Shown here piece after piece: positions 8,860 through 18,082 of a stretch of 64,000 nt of DNA. Numbering within the stretch: position 1 is the stretch's first letter; each line of letters begins with the position of its first letter. A program made the position numbers and the translations under genes. Below the pieces are notes generated by a model that was not told where the DNA came from, did not search any database, and saw only the letters and a list, made by a program, of their open reading frames with translations. The DNA is from DAOPXV01 sp964551445 (GTDB lineage Bacteria; Muiribacteriota; UBA9980). The DNA lies in assembly GCA_964551445.1 (NCBI GenBank), contig CAZKCG010000009.1:67625-131624 (forward strand). Reading direction: 5' to 3'.

Positions 8860-9234
8860 TTACATTTTCAATACTTTATCGATGGTCGCGATGAAATTGT
8901 CGTCCGTGAAGGGTTTTACTATGAAGTGCTTGGCGCCGAGCGTCAGAGCTTCGATGACCTTGTCCTTCTGGGATGCGGCCGAAACCATGATGACCTTGGC
9001 CTGGGCGTTTATCTGTTTTATCTGTCTTAAACCTTCGATGCCCGAATCGCCGGGCATGGTTATATCCATCGTCACAAGATCAGGGGTTTCAGCCTGATAG
9101 ACTTTAATGGCATTTTCGACGTTCTCAGCTTCGAACACGTTCGTGAATCCGAACTTCGCCAGAATTTTTTTAATAGTATATCTCATAAATTGAGCGTCGT
9201 CTACGACCAATACTTTTTCGGATCTTTCTGCCAT
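8860..9234 (-). CDS. CheY-like single-domain response regulator
   Basis: A 124-residue stand-alone receiver domain. Acidic residues D12/D13, phospho-acceptor D57 (VTMDITMP), the Ser of VSAAS and Lys107 (FIVKPF) are all present, so it should be phosphorylatable. An AAGGAGAGGG ribosome site lies five bases before the ATG. With no output domain it must act by binding a partner. It heads a probable operon with the CheX-like phosphatase and glgX. Which histidine kinase feeds it is not visible in the window. Confidence 0.92.
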   Translation of the reverse strand: MAERSEKVLVVDDAQFMRYTIKKILAKFGFTNVFEAENVENAIKVYQAETPDLVTMDITMPGDSGIEGLRQIKQINAQAKVIMVSAASQKDKVIEALTLGAKHFIVKPFTDDNFIATIDKVLKM

Positions 9235-9348
9235 AACCCTCTCCTTGAAAAATAATTAACTTAAAGTTTTTCAGAATATACATTTATCATATTATCATTA
9301 CAAAGTCAACAAAAATTATCTGATAGATCAACGGCTGCTTATTTGAAA

Positions 9349-10038
9349 TCACACTCCGCGGGCGTCCGGGGGCCAGATATATTTATGCATCTGAAGCTGA
9401 AAACGGGCTATGAGTTTATCTCTTAGCATCCAGCCGATGACCGTTTCGGGTTTAATTTTTCCATAAACGGTTGAAAATAATAATCCGCATTTTTTTTCGA
9501 GTCCGTATAGTCCTATTATTTTTTTCGAATATACATAATCTTTCCTGTCGCCGATGACGAATTTGACCTCGTCATTTTTTTTCAGGTATTTTATGTTTTC
9601 GAGGTCCATCATTTCGGACATCGCTGAAGAAGGCGTTTTAATGTCCATGATGATGACCGCTTTTTTGTTGACGCTTTTTATGGATACCGAGCCTGAAGTC
9701 TCAATAAGGAGTTTTCTTTTTAACCCGGTTTTTTTTTCGTTGTCCGCGAGCGCAAGTATTATGGCATTTATAAGGGCGGGCGAATTTTTCTGAATAAGCG
9801 GTTCCCCGCCGGTGAGTTCGACTACAGGCGTATCGCAAGCCGTTATTTTTTTTATTATCGCCGCGATGGAAAGATGCCTGCCTTCGTTATAAGCGTATTT
9901 AGTGTCGCAGTAAGAACATCTAAGATTGCAGCCTGACAGGCGTATGAAAAGACACGGCAGGCCCGCGTAAGAAGATTCGCCCTGTATGCTTTCGAAAATT
10001 TCGTTGACCCGGACGCCCGGTTTAGTTTCGGTTGTCAT
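9349..10038 (-). CDS. queE: 7-carboxy-7-deazaguanine synthase (radical SAM)
   Basis: A 229-residue radical SAM enzyme with C37-x3-C41-x2-C44 (SGCNLRCSYCDTKYA), the N-terminal VNEIFESIQGE signature typical of QueE, and the SAM-binding TGGEP loop near 76-80. It converts 6-carboxytetrahydropterin to 7-carboxy-7-deazaguanine on the way to queuosine. No other que gene is in the window. There is no Shine-Dalgarno sequence; a consensus-like promoter ends six bases from the ATG, so the transcript is predicted to be leaderless. Confidence 0.93.
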   Translation of the reverse strand: MTTETKPGVRVNEIFESIQGESSYAGLPCLFIRLSGCNLRCSYCDTKYAYNEGRHLSIAAIIKKITACDTPVVELTGGEPLIQKNSPALINAIILALADNEKKTGLKRKLLIETSGSVSIKSVNKKAVIIMDIKTPSSAMSEMMDLENIKYLKKNDEVKFVIGDRKDYVYSKKIIGLYGLEKKCGLLFSTVYGKIKPETVIGWMLRDKLIARFQLQMHKYIWPPDARGV

Positions 10039-10044
10039 GTTTTC

Positions 10045-10073
10045 ATTATATCAGATTTAAAATATTGTTTCAA
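10045..10073 (-). promoter_or_regulatory. Consensus promoter giving a leaderless queE mRNA
   Basis: On the minus strand, TTGAAA (10073-10068), a 17-bp spacer and TATAAT (10050-10045). Six bases then separate the -10 box from the queE ATG (10038-10036), which puts transcription start at the A of the start codon. Confidence 0.75.
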
Positions 10074-10105
10074 TATAAATAATATACATTAAATCAATTT
10101 TACGA

Positions 10106-10134
10106 TTGAAAAAAAATTAAAACTATGATAAAAT
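10106..10134 (+). promoter_or_regulatory. Sigma-70-type promoter for pcrA
   Basis: TTGAAA (10106-10111), 17-bp spacer, TAAAAT (10129-10134). This gives a leader of about 58 nt with an AGAAGG ribosome site (10183-10188) before the ATG at 10199. It lies back to back with the queE promoter. Confidence 0.65.
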
Positions 10135-10198
10135 AACTTTCTTGATATTTATAATCTGAACAATAAAATTTAATTGATCGTAAGAAGGTTATTATTAT

Positions 10199-13100
10199 AT
10201 GGACATTTTAGATTCCCTGAATCCGCCGCAGTATGAGGCCGTTACCAATACCGACGGGCCTATTATTATTTTCGCCGGCGCCGGCACCGGAAAGACCAAG
10301 GTCATAACCCACAGGATCTCATACCTCGTCAGCAAAAAGAACGTGAGCCCGAAAAACATACTGGCAATAACTTTCACCAACAAGGCCGCCGACGAGATGC
10401 GCGAACGCGTGAGCATTCTTCTGCCCGACGTCTGCCGCGACATCTGGATCTCGACCTTTCACAGGATATGCCTTTATATTTTAAGGAACCATCCGGAAGA
10501 GATCGGATATTCAAAAGATTTCGTTATCTACGATGACGGCGACCAGCTCTCTCTTATCAAGGAATGCATGGCTGAACTCAAGATCGGCGACGACATCGTA
10601 AAACCCCGCGCCGTCCAGAACAAGATATCTCTGGCGAAAGCCAATCTTATCTCCGAAGAAGATTATATTTTAAGCCATGACTCAGACGCGGTCAGCAGCG
10701 AAAAAAGCGTCGCTGCCATATATGCCCTCTATAATAAAAAGCTCAAGGAAAATAACGCGCTTGATTTCGACGATATAATCTATCAGGCGGTAAAGCTGCT
10801 GAAATCTTCCGACAAAGTTTTAAAACTCTATCAGACCCGCTTCAAATACATACTCGTCGACGAATATCAGGACATCAACTATTCCCAGTACATACTCGTT
10901 AAGACGCTTTCTCTGTCTCATAAAAACATCTGCGTCGTCGGCGACGACGATCAGTGCGTGGCAGCCAATGTTTCAGTGCTTACGCCGTCGGGATATCAGA
11001 AGATCGAGAATTTCATGGAAGGTTCTTCCGTCGTTGCCTGCGCCGGGCACGATACCGTCAATCTTTCCCAGGTGGATAAAGTTATGCGCAAGCCTTATTC
11101 CGGCAAAGCCGTAAGAATAACGCTCGAGAACGGAAAAAGCCTCGTTGCGACGCCCAACCATTTGTTTTTCGCCAAATATAACGGATCCCAGGCCCTTATT
11201 TACGTCTATCTCATGTACCGCAAAGCTTTCGGCTACAAGATCGGCGTCTGCCAGGGGCTTTCCGTTTTCACCGAATCGCGCCGTCACGACCTCGAGGAAG
11301 GCGATAAAGTTTGGATAATGAAAATATGCAAAAATCCTAAGGACGCATATTTTTATGAAACATTCTACGCGACGAAATACGGGATACCCACGCTTCATTT
11401 CAGCTCCCGCGCCAACAGGGTTACCATAGACCAGGAAAAAATAAATTATATGTATAAAGAGATCGATACCTTCGTGCGCGCCGAGATCCTTATGAAAGAT
11501 CTTATGCTCTACGAGGAACATCCGCACTACATCTCCATCGCTAAAACCAGAAGCGCCACTTCGCCGAAGGTTTTAAGCCTTACCATGTTCGGCTCGTCCG
11601 AACGGACGGCGGAGAACGGATGGTTCCACCACAGAGTGAATATCGACGTGAATTCTCAGGCCGTCAATATGATAAGAGCCGCCGGCGGCGCGTCCGTCCG
11701 CAGCGAAGCTTTCGATAAATGGAAGATCGAGGCCGTAAGACAGGATTACTCTGACGTCGTTCAGTTCGCGAAAACCATTTCAGGGTTGGACGATCTGCTG
11801 CTTGTCGAAAAAGCCCAGCTGACCTCAAAACCGCCTTTTTATCAAATGCCGGCTTCCCATCTTCACGAACAGATGATAATCCCTTATTTCAACCATAAGG
11901 AAACCCGCATAGAAGAACTTATGATATCCCGCGTTGAAGTTATCGATTATGAAGGTTTCGTATATGATCTTTCGGTAAAACACCTTCATAATTACGTGGT
12001 CGACGGTTTCGTCGTCCATAATTCCATCTATTCATGGCGCGGCGCCGACGTGCGTTCCATTCTTAATTTTGAAAAAGATTATCCGGGCGCTGCCGTCGTC
12101 AAGCTTGAACAGAATTACCGCTCCACCAAAAACATTTTGCTGGCCGCTTCCGAAGTTATAAAAAATAATATGAGCCGCCGTGAAAAAACGCTCTGGACGA
12201 GCGGCGATAAAGGCGAAAAAATAACCGTTTATGAGGCCCTGAACGAACAGGCCGAGGTCATATTCGCCATCAACCAGATGCGCCAGGTAATATACCGCGA
12301 AGATAAAAAATATTCCGATTTCGCTTTCTTCTATAGGACCAACGCGCAGTCCCGCATAGTCGAAGAAACTCTTATAAAAGAAGGAATACCATACAAAATG
12401 GTAGGTTCCGTCAAGTTCTACCAGCGCAAGGAGATCAAGGACATTTTATCTTATCTCAGGCTCGTCTTAAATACCCGGGACAACGTCAGCCTTAAGCGTA
12501 TACTTAACGTTCCGCGCCGCGGCATAGGCGAAAAATCCATAAACTCGCTTATATCCTTCGCCGAACAAATGAAGATATCCATATTCGAAGCGCTGTCGCG
12601 CGTAACGGAGATAGAAGACCTTCCGCTCAAGGCTAAAAACACGACGCTTAATTTCGTCGATCTTATAAACGAGCTGCGCGAGGACGCGAAAAAATGCAAC
12701 GTCACCGAACTTACCAGAAATATTCTCGAAAAAACAGGTTATTTGAGAGAACTAAAGGTCATAAATTCATCTCAGACGGTTGACCGTTCGAAGAACGTGA
12801 ACGAATTTCTGTCGCTTACCGAATCATACGATGAGATCCCCGGCGAGAAGAACGGCCTTTCAGGCTTCCTTGAAAGAGTTACGCTTATAACCGATCTCGA
12901 CGAGATCGACGATAAAGAGAACGCCGTTACGCTGATGACATTCCATTCGGCCAAGGGCCTTGAATTTCCAGTCGTGTTCATGTTCGGCATGGAGGAAAAA
13001 CTTTTCCCCCACGAACACAGCAGCGACGAGAATTTCGATATCGCCGAAGAGCGGCGCCTGTGCTACGTCGGTATGACAAGGGCCCGCGAAAGGCTTTATC

Positions 13101-13612
13101 TCGTTCATACCCGCCAGCGGCGCATATTCGGATCGGTATTCACCAATCCCGTCTCGCGTTTCGTTTCCGAGATACCCGATTCGCTCGTTATAAACATATC
13201 CTGCGAGGAAGAATTTTTAAACAGCATACCTCAGATGACCCGCCAGAAGCCTGTGTTTTACGCTGACCGCGACGGCCGCGACGAAACTTATCAGCCTGGT
13301 AATTACGAGGACGACGCATACGGCGTGAAGGATATCGGCTCGACCAAAAGCAGCGCCGTTACCGCCGCCGCCGCCCGCATCAAAGCGAGGATATCGAAAG
13401 ATGAAAACGCGCCTGACAGCGAGGATTACAGCGGCGCAGAATTCGGCGGCGTCAGTTTCAACAAGGGCGACCGCGTCAAACATTCCATGTGGGGCATAGG
13501 CGTCGTTTTAGAAGCTAACGGCCGCGGCGACGAGTGTCTGGTCAAGGTTAATTTTATGAACGTCGGCGAAAAGAAACTTCTTTTAAAATACGCGCCTCTC
13601 GATAAAATATAA
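10199..13612 (+). CDS. pcrA: PcrA/UvrD-type DNA helicase precursor containing an intein
   Basis: A 1137-residue precursor. Outside residues 253-608 it is a superfamily 1A helicase of 781 residues, close to the usual PcrA length: Walker A GAGTGKT (27-33), Walker B LVDEYQD, motif III split by the intein (VGDDDQ / SIYSWRGA), LEQNYRST, the TFHSAKGLEF motif, and YVGMTRARERLYL. The C-terminus (FNKGDRVKHSMWGIGVVL) is the Tudor-like PcrA tail that binds RNA polymerase. It unwinds DNA 3' to 5' during repair and at transcription-replication conflicts. The intein must be spliced out to rejoin motif III, so function depends on splicing. The downstream rel gene follows within 60 nt and may be co-transcribed. 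Confidence 0.95.
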   Translation: MDILDSLNPPQYEAVTNTDGPIIIFAGAGTGKTKVITHRISYLVSKKNVSPKNILAITFTNKAADEMRERVSILLPDVCRDIWISTFHRICLYILRNHPEEIGYSKDFVIYDDGDQLSLIKECMAELKIGDDIVKPRAVQNKISLAKANLISEEDYILSHDSDAVSSEKSVAAIYALYNKKLKENNALDFDDIIYQAVKLLKSSDKVLKLYQTRFKYILVDEYQDINYSQYILVKTLSLSHKNICVVGDDDQCVAANVSVLTPSGYQKIENFMEGSSVVACAGHDTVNLSQVDKVMRKPYSGKAVRITLENGKSLVATPNHLFFAKYNGSQALIYVYLMYRKAFGYKIGVCQGLSVFTESRRHDLEEGDKVWIMKICKNPKDAYFYETFYATKYGIPTLHFSSRANRVTIDQEKINYMYKEIDTFVRAEILMKDLMLYEEHPHYISIAKTRSATSPKVLSLTMFGSSERTAENGWFHHRVNIDVNSQAVNMIRAAGGASVRSEAFDKWKIEAVRQDYSDVVQFAKTISGLDDLLLVEKAQLTSKPPFYQMPASHLHEQMIIPYFNHKETRIEELMISRVEVIDYEGFVYDLSVKHLHNYVVDGFVVHNSIYSWRGADVRSILNFEKDYPGAAVVKLEQNYRSTKNILLAASEVIKNNMSRREKTLWTSGDKGEKITVYEALNEQAEVIFAINQMRQVIYREDKKYSDFAFFYRTNAQSRIVEETLIKEGIPYKMVGSVKFYQRKEIKDILSYLRLVLNTRDNVSLKRILNVPRRGIGEKSINSLISFAEQMKISIFEALSRVTEIEDLPLKAKNTTLNFVDLINELREDAKKCNVTELTRNILEKTGYLRELKVINSSQTVDRSKNVNEFLSLTESYDEIPGEKNGLSGFLERVTLITDLDEIDDKENAVTLMTFHSAKGLEFPVVFMFGMEEKLFPHEHSSDENFDIAEERRLCYVGMTRARERLYLVHTRQRRIFGSVFTNPVSRFVSEIPDSLVINISCEEEFLNSIPQMTRQKPVFYADRDGRDETYQPGNYEDDAYGVKDIGSTKSSAVTAAAARIKARISKDENAPDSEDYSGAEFGGVSFNKGDRVKHSMWGIGVVLEANGRGDECLVKVNFMNVGEKKLLLKYAPLDKI
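10955..12022 (+). mobile_element. In-frame intein (356 residues) inserted in helicase motif III
   Basis: Residues 253-608 of the helicase precursor. It begins with Cys (CVAANVSVLTPSGYQ, block A), has block B TPNH (intein 66-69) and ends with blocks F and G (VYDLSVKHLHNYVVDGFVVHN). The +1 residue is Ser. All splicing residues are present: Cys1, block B Thr/His, the penultimate His, the terminal Asn and Ser+1. Removing it restores the invariant DDDQ-SIYSWRGA motif. At 356 residues it is larger than a mini-intein. No LAGLIDADG motif is visible. The segment 83-145 (YVYLMY...YKIG...R...E) resembles a GIY-YIG nuclease pattern instead. Inteins at conserved helicase motifs are known; the insert type deserves checking. 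Confidence 0.93.
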
Positions 13613-13671
13613 ATTTTGGCCCCGGCTTTTTTAGAAAGCAATATGGAACGAATGGAGCATATATTCATTAA

Positions 13672-15972
13672 ATGGAATTTTCACAGCTAGAGGAAAAAAT
13701 AAAATCATATAATCCCAACGCGAATATTCAGTTTGTAAAAGACGCTTACGATTTCGCGCGCGAAGCCCATAAGGAACAATTCAGGGCTTCGGGCGAACCA
13801 TATTTTATTCATCCGTTCAACGTGGCCCTCATTCTCGCCGACCTGCAGCTCGACTCTACTACCATAGCCGCCGGGCTTATGCATGACGTTGTGGAGGATA
13901 CGCCGATCACCATCGAACAGATATCCGAAAAGTTCGGAAATACCATGGGCATTATAATCGAAGGCGTGACCAAGCTTTCCAAGATCTCATTTAAGACCAA
14001 AGAGGAATTCGCGGCCGAGAACCTCAGAAAGATGCTTTTCGCTCTTATAAAGGACGTCCGTGTGATACTGGTCAAGATAGCCGACAGGCTTCACAACATA
14101 AGAACTCTCGGTTCGCTTCCGGTTGAAAAACAGAAAAGAATAGCCACTGAAACTCTCGACATATACGCGCCGCTCGCCAACCGTCTCGGTATGCACAGCA
14201 TAAAGATCGAGCTGGAAGATTCATGTTTTAGAATATGCGATCCCGAAATAGCTCATGAGCTCGAAACTAAACTCGTGCGCGACAAAGCCACGCGCGAGGA
14301 ATACATCAAAGAGATCATCCAGATGCTTCAGGCCGAATGCGAAGAAAACGGCATTCAATGCAGCATGTCCGGCCGCCCCAAGCATCTGTACAGCATCTAT
14401 AAAAAGATAAAGAGCAAGGAAAAGACCATCGAGGACATATACGATCTCATCGGCGTCCGCGTTATAGTCAAATCCATAAACGATTGTTACGGGGTCCTCG
14501 GCCTGGTCCATAAACTCTGGAAGCCCATAATGGGGCGCTTCAAGGACTATATAGCGGTCCCTAAGACCAATCTTTATCAATCTCTTCACACGACCATAAT
14601 TCATCCTAAAGGCGAGCCGGTCGAGATACAGATCAGAACCGACATCATGGATCGTATCGCCGAGGGCGGCATCGCGGCCCACTGGCATTATAAAGAATCC
14701 GGCCCAAAAAAGGTCGAGGGCGCGAAAAGAAACGATATAGCCTGGCTTCGCCAGATAATAAACTGGCACCGAGACGTGACCGACGCCCGCGAATATATCG
14801 AAACCATAAAAGTAGATCTTTACCAGGACGAGGTTTTCGTTTTTACGCCTAACGGCGATATAAAGGTCCTTACCGCGTTAAGCACTCCTATCGATTTCGC
14901 GTTTCTGATACATACCGAGGTCGGTAATAAATGCATAGGCGCCAAGGTCAACGGCAAAATGGTGCCGATCGATTACGAACTCAACAACGGCGACATAGTC
15001 GATATTTTAACTTCGAATTCCGCCAAGCCTTCGAAAGACTGGCTTAACATAGTAAAATCCTCCCATGCCCGCGCGAAGATAAAAGCCTGGTTCAAAAACG
15101 AGGAACGGGCGAGCGATCTGAAAAAAGGCAAAGACAGTTTTTTAGAATATTACACTGCTCATATAAAGGACGTTATAAAATTCTACGAAGAACTTTCAAA
15201 GTCGCCTTACGCTCATGACAGGGCGGAACTTATAAAAGAAGACAGCGAATACAACCGAGTTTTAAAATCAAAACTTTTCAACGATTCCATAGAGGCGCTC
15301 GGCTTCAGGTCGCTCGATGATTTTTTCGTCATAATCGGCCGGGGCGAATATCAGATAAAACATATATACACCAAAATGTTTCCCGAATATATGGAGTCGC
15401 TCAATACTAAAGGGAAGCCGATCCAGACATTTCAGAAGAAGGCCCCCGAAAAGAAGAACCGCTCCATCAACGGCGTTATCGTTTCAGGCATCGACGACGT
15501 TCTGGTCAGATTTTCAAAGTGCTGCACTCCGGTCCCGGGCGATCCGATCATCGGGTTCATCACCCGCGGCCGCGGCGTTTCGATACATCGCAAAAATTGC
15601 GCGAGCCTTTCGATAGAAGGCAGCGAGAAAGAGCGCGTTATCGAGGTTAAATGGGACCAGGGGCGCTTATCTACCCACAACATAACTTACGCGACAAGAA
15701 TTCGAATAAAAGCCATAGACCGTCAGAATCTTATTTTTAACGTCACCAACCTCATATCCAACGTAAAACTCAATATTTACGAACTTCACGCGCGCGTTGA
15801 AAAGAACTTTGCCATAGTTGAATTCACGATAGACATAACAAACACTCAACAGCTGGACGAATTCATTAAGAACCTCGAAAAGATCGACGGCGTTATGAAC
15901 GTTTACAGAATAGACGGCGGCAGCGGCGGCTCTCCGAGTTCACAGCCCGCTAAAAACAAGCCGAAAAAATAA
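13672..15972 (+). CDS. rel: Bifunctional (p)ppGpp synthetase/hydrolase (RelA/SpoT family)
   Basis: A 766-residue long RSH enzyme. The N-terminal HD hydrolase domain carries H71-D72 (GLMHDVVEDT) and appears intact. The synthetase domain has YDLIGVRVIV and the GRFKDYIAVPKTNLYQSLHT loop. TGS (EVFVFTPNGDIKVL), a zinc-finger-like segment (VRFSKCCTPVPGD) and a C-terminal ACT domain follow. It makes and degrades the stringent-response alarmone. With both active sites preserved and no second RSH in the window, it is probably the housekeeping Rel. It starts 59 nt after the helicase stop, with a TGGAGC-like ribosome site. Confidence 0.95.
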   Translation: MEFSQLEEKIKSYNPNANIQFVKDAYDFAREAHKEQFRASGEPYFIHPFNVALILADLQLDSTTIAAGLMHDVVEDTPITIEQISEKFGNTMGIIIEGVTKLSKISFKTKEEFAAENLRKMLFALIKDVRVILVKIADRLHNIRTLGSLPVEKQKRIATETLDIYAPLANRLGMHSIKIELEDSCFRICDPEIAHELETKLVRDKATREEYIKEIIQMLQAECEENGIQCSMSGRPKHLYSIYKKIKSKEKTIEDIYDLIGVRVIVKSINDCYGVLGLVHKLWKPIMGRFKDYIAVPKTNLYQSLHTTIIHPKGEPVEIQIRTDIMDRIAEGGIAAHWHYKESGPKKVEGAKRNDIAWLRQIINWHRDVTDAREYIETIKVDLYQDEVFVFTPNGDIKVLTALSTPIDFAFLIHTEVGNKCIGAKVNGKMVPIDYELNNGDIVDILTSNSAKPSKDWLNIVKSSHARAKIKAWFKNEERASDLKKGKDSFLEYYTAHIKDVIKFYEELSKSPYAHDRAELIKEDSEYNRVLKSKLFNDSIEALGFRSLDDFFVIIGRGEYQIKHIYTKMFPEYMESLNTKGKPIQTFQKKAPEKKNRSINGVIVSGIDDVLVRFSKCCTPVPGDPIIGFITRGRGVSIHRKNCASLSIEGSEKERVIEVKWDQGRLSTHNITYATRIRIKAIDRQNLIFNVTNLISNVKLNIYELHARVEKNFAIVEFTIDITNTQQLDEFIKNLEKIDGVMNVYRIDGGSGGSPSSQPAKNKPKK

Positions 15973-16018
15973 AATCTGAATATCAAAATATTTCAATAAA
16001 AGTTGTTTTAAAGACGCT

Positions 16019-16046
16019 TGCATCACCCTCACCCGTCAAGGGGGAG
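16019..16046 (+). terminator. Imperfect hairpin after rel, possible terminator
   Basis: The segment around CCTCACCC-gtcaa-GGGGGAGG can form an imperfect stem but lacks a long T-run. It may be a terminator or a remnant of an intergenic repeat. Confidence 0.3.
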
Positions 16047-16104
16047 GTTATATTGTGAATTAGATTTATAGTCATATAAAATATATTTAAAGGGGTAGTT
16101 TGAA

Positions 16105-17646
16105 ATGAGCCTTGAGTCACAGCCTAAGGGTTTATACGTACTTTTTTTCGCGGAAGCATGGGAACGCTTTTCTTATTACGGAATGCGCGCGCTTCTGGTG
16201 CTTTATCTTGTAAATCAGCTTAAGATGAATAGAGCCGACGCGCTTGAAATATACGCTATTTACACCGGGCTCGTTTATTTCACGCCCCTCATAGGCGGAT
16301 ATCTCGCCGACAAGTATATCGGCGCCAGAAAAGCCATACTCATAGGCGGTTCCGTAATGGCGCTCGGACATCTCGCGATGGCTTTCGAGCCGCTTTTAAA
16401 TATAGCTCTCGGGCTTTTGATAATAGGCAACGGATTTTTCAAACCGAATATATCGACGATAGTCGGCGGGCTTTATGAAGAACACGATCCCCGCCGTGAC
16501 GGCGGTTTCACCATATTTTACATGGGCATCAACCTCGGGGCTTTTTTCTCGCCCCTCGTATGCGGAACGCTCGGTGAAAAAGTCGGCTGGCACTATGGTT
16601 TTTCAGCCGCAAGCGTCGGGATGATACTCGGACTTCTGGTTTTTTATATGGGCCAGAAAGTGATCGGGCCGGCCGGATTTCCTCCGGCGCATGGCGGAGA
16701 GGCCCGCACGGAACTTAACCGGAAGGATTATTTCGATGTTCTCGTCTACGTCATCTGTTCGACCGTAGCCGTCGTCGGGTTCCTCGAGATCTGGAAATTC
16801 GCGGGGCCTGTGTGGAAAGAATTGGGCTTTATGGCTAAGGGGCTTATCGTCGTATCCATCATAGCGGTTCTCGAATTCTTCCGCCGGCTTATGCTTCCTG
16901 ATTCGAAAGAAGACGTCGAACCGCTTACTTCCGACGAATGGCAGAGGATACTGGTTATATGCGTACTTGCGGTTTTCGTTATATTCTTCTGGATGGGATT
17001 CGAACAGGCTGGCGGCACTATGACGCTTTTCGCGGATACTCAGACCGACCGCCATTTCATGGGATACGAAATACCGGCTTCATACTTTCAGGCGATAAAC
17101 CCGCTCGCTATAATGATATTGGCTCCGTTCTTTTCGGTGTTCTGGCTGCGGCTCGCAGAATCGCGTTACGCGATATCAACCCCGGCTAAAATGGCCGTTG
17201 GTATGATCCTTCTCGGCTTAGGGTTTATCGTGATGTATTTTGGCCAGAACATAGCCATGAGCCGCGATCATTACGGATGGGTCCCGCTTGTGTCCGGCGG
17301 CGCGAGTAATTTCAACATGAACGTGTTCGTCTTTAAAAACGGAATGGTTGGGCCCATATGGCTCACGCTGGTCTATGTCATACACACTCTCGGCGAGTTA
17401 TGCCTGTCGCCTATCGGCCTTTCGATGGTGACCAAACTTTCGCCGGCCAGAATGGTCTCGCTCATGATGGGCGTGTGGTTCGTTTCGTCGGCGCTTTCAA
17501 ATTATCTCGCCGGTATGCTTGAAACGCTTTTAAGCGCCTATAACGTACATGTTTACGGATTTCTCATACTTTCATCGATCGGCTCCGGACTGGTTCTTTT
17601 AATGCTTACTCCGTGGCTGAAAAAATGCATGCACGGCCGCGATTAA
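16105..17646 (+). CDS. Proton-dependent oligopeptide transporter (POT/PTR2 family)
   Basis: A 513-residue POT-family symporter. It begins with the proton-coupling ExxERFxYY motif (AEAWERFSYYGMRALL) and has the PTR2 signatures GGYLADKYIGARKAI and FYMGINLGAFFSPLVCGTLGEK. There are about 12-14 TM segments with the FWMGFEQAGG motif of TM7. It imports di- and tripeptides with protons across the inner membrane. An AGGGGTAG ribosome site precedes the ATG. It stands alone between rel and a repeat-filled intergenic region. Confidence 0.93.
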   Translation: MSLESQPKGLYVLFFAEAWERFSYYGMRALLVLYLVNQLKMNRADALEIYAIYTGLVYFTPLIGGYLADKYIGARKAILIGGSVMALGHLAMAFEPLLNIALGLLIIGNGFFKPNISTIVGGLYEEHDPRRDGGFTIFYMGINLGAFFSPLVCGTLGEKVGWHYGFSAASVGMILGLLVFYMGQKVIGPAGFPPAHGGEARTELNRKDYFDVLVYVICSTVAVVGFLEIWKFAGPVWKELGFMAKGLIVVSIIAVLEFFRRLMLPDSKEDVEPLTSDEWQRILVICVLAVFVIFFWMGFEQAGGTMTLFADTQTDRHFMGYEIPASYFQAINPLAIMILAPFFSVFWLRLAESRYAISTPAKMAVGMILLGLGFIVMYFGQNIAMSRDHYGWVPLVSGGASNFNMNVFVFKNGMVGPIWLTLVYVIHTLGELCLSPIGLSMVTKLSPARMVSLMMGVWFVSSALSNYLAGMLETLLSAYNVHVYGFLILSSIGSGLVLLMLTPWLKKCMHGRD

Positions 17647-17647
17647 A

Positions 17648-17882
17648 TTTCAGTGAATAGTGCATAGAGAACAGAGAATAGTTAATGACTGAGCGCCCGG
17701 CACGGATGCCGCAGTGTCGCCGATGCCTTGGACGACGGGCCTGAGGCCCAAGTGCCGCGATGCCATGGATGGCAAGGAGCGGCGGGCAAGGAGGCGACCG
17801 CCTGCGCACGCTTTTCCTATTTAAAATTTGTCCGTGAATCCTCAACTATTCACTATTCACTGTTCTTTATTCTCTTTTTTTT
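17648..17882. repeat. Intergenic repeat with GAATAGT-rich inverted arms and a GC-rich core
   Basis: The left arm (about 17650-17690) is AGTGAATAGTGCATAGAG followed by AACAGAGAATAGTTAA. The right arm (about 17838-17880), reverse-complemented, reads GAGAATAAAGAACAGTGAAT followed by AGTGAATAGTTGAG, so the arms form a long inverted repeat. The core is GC-rich with internal GATGCC/TGGATGGC units and no credible gene. Related arms recur at 34138 and 37343-37530. It looks like a non-coding, MITE-like or repetitive palindromic element. The rest of the gap up to 18082 is AT-rich with nothing recognisable. Confidence 0.6.
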
Positions 17883-18082
17883 ATTCTCCGTTTTTGTTTT
17901 CTTTACTTTCAAAATATCAACCGCTTTAAAGTAAGAATAAATCTTATATATTTCAATTTTCGCTAAACTTTTCGATTATTATTACGAAATGAATAGTGTG
18001 TTATAGTGTTTGTCGCTATAGGTTCATTTTTTATATATTAATCGATATTAGAACGGGCGAAAGCCCTTATAAAGAGGCGGAA

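Noticed and set aside
10973..11527. A 184-codon open frame antisense to the intein, considered as a possible homing endonuclease gene
   Set aside because: The translation has no nuclease motif and no ribosome site; the sense frame is continuous through the whole precursor.
16603..17055. A 150-codon open frame antisense to the POT transporter gene
   Set aside because: Opposite a well-supported conserved gene and without any domain or initiation signal.
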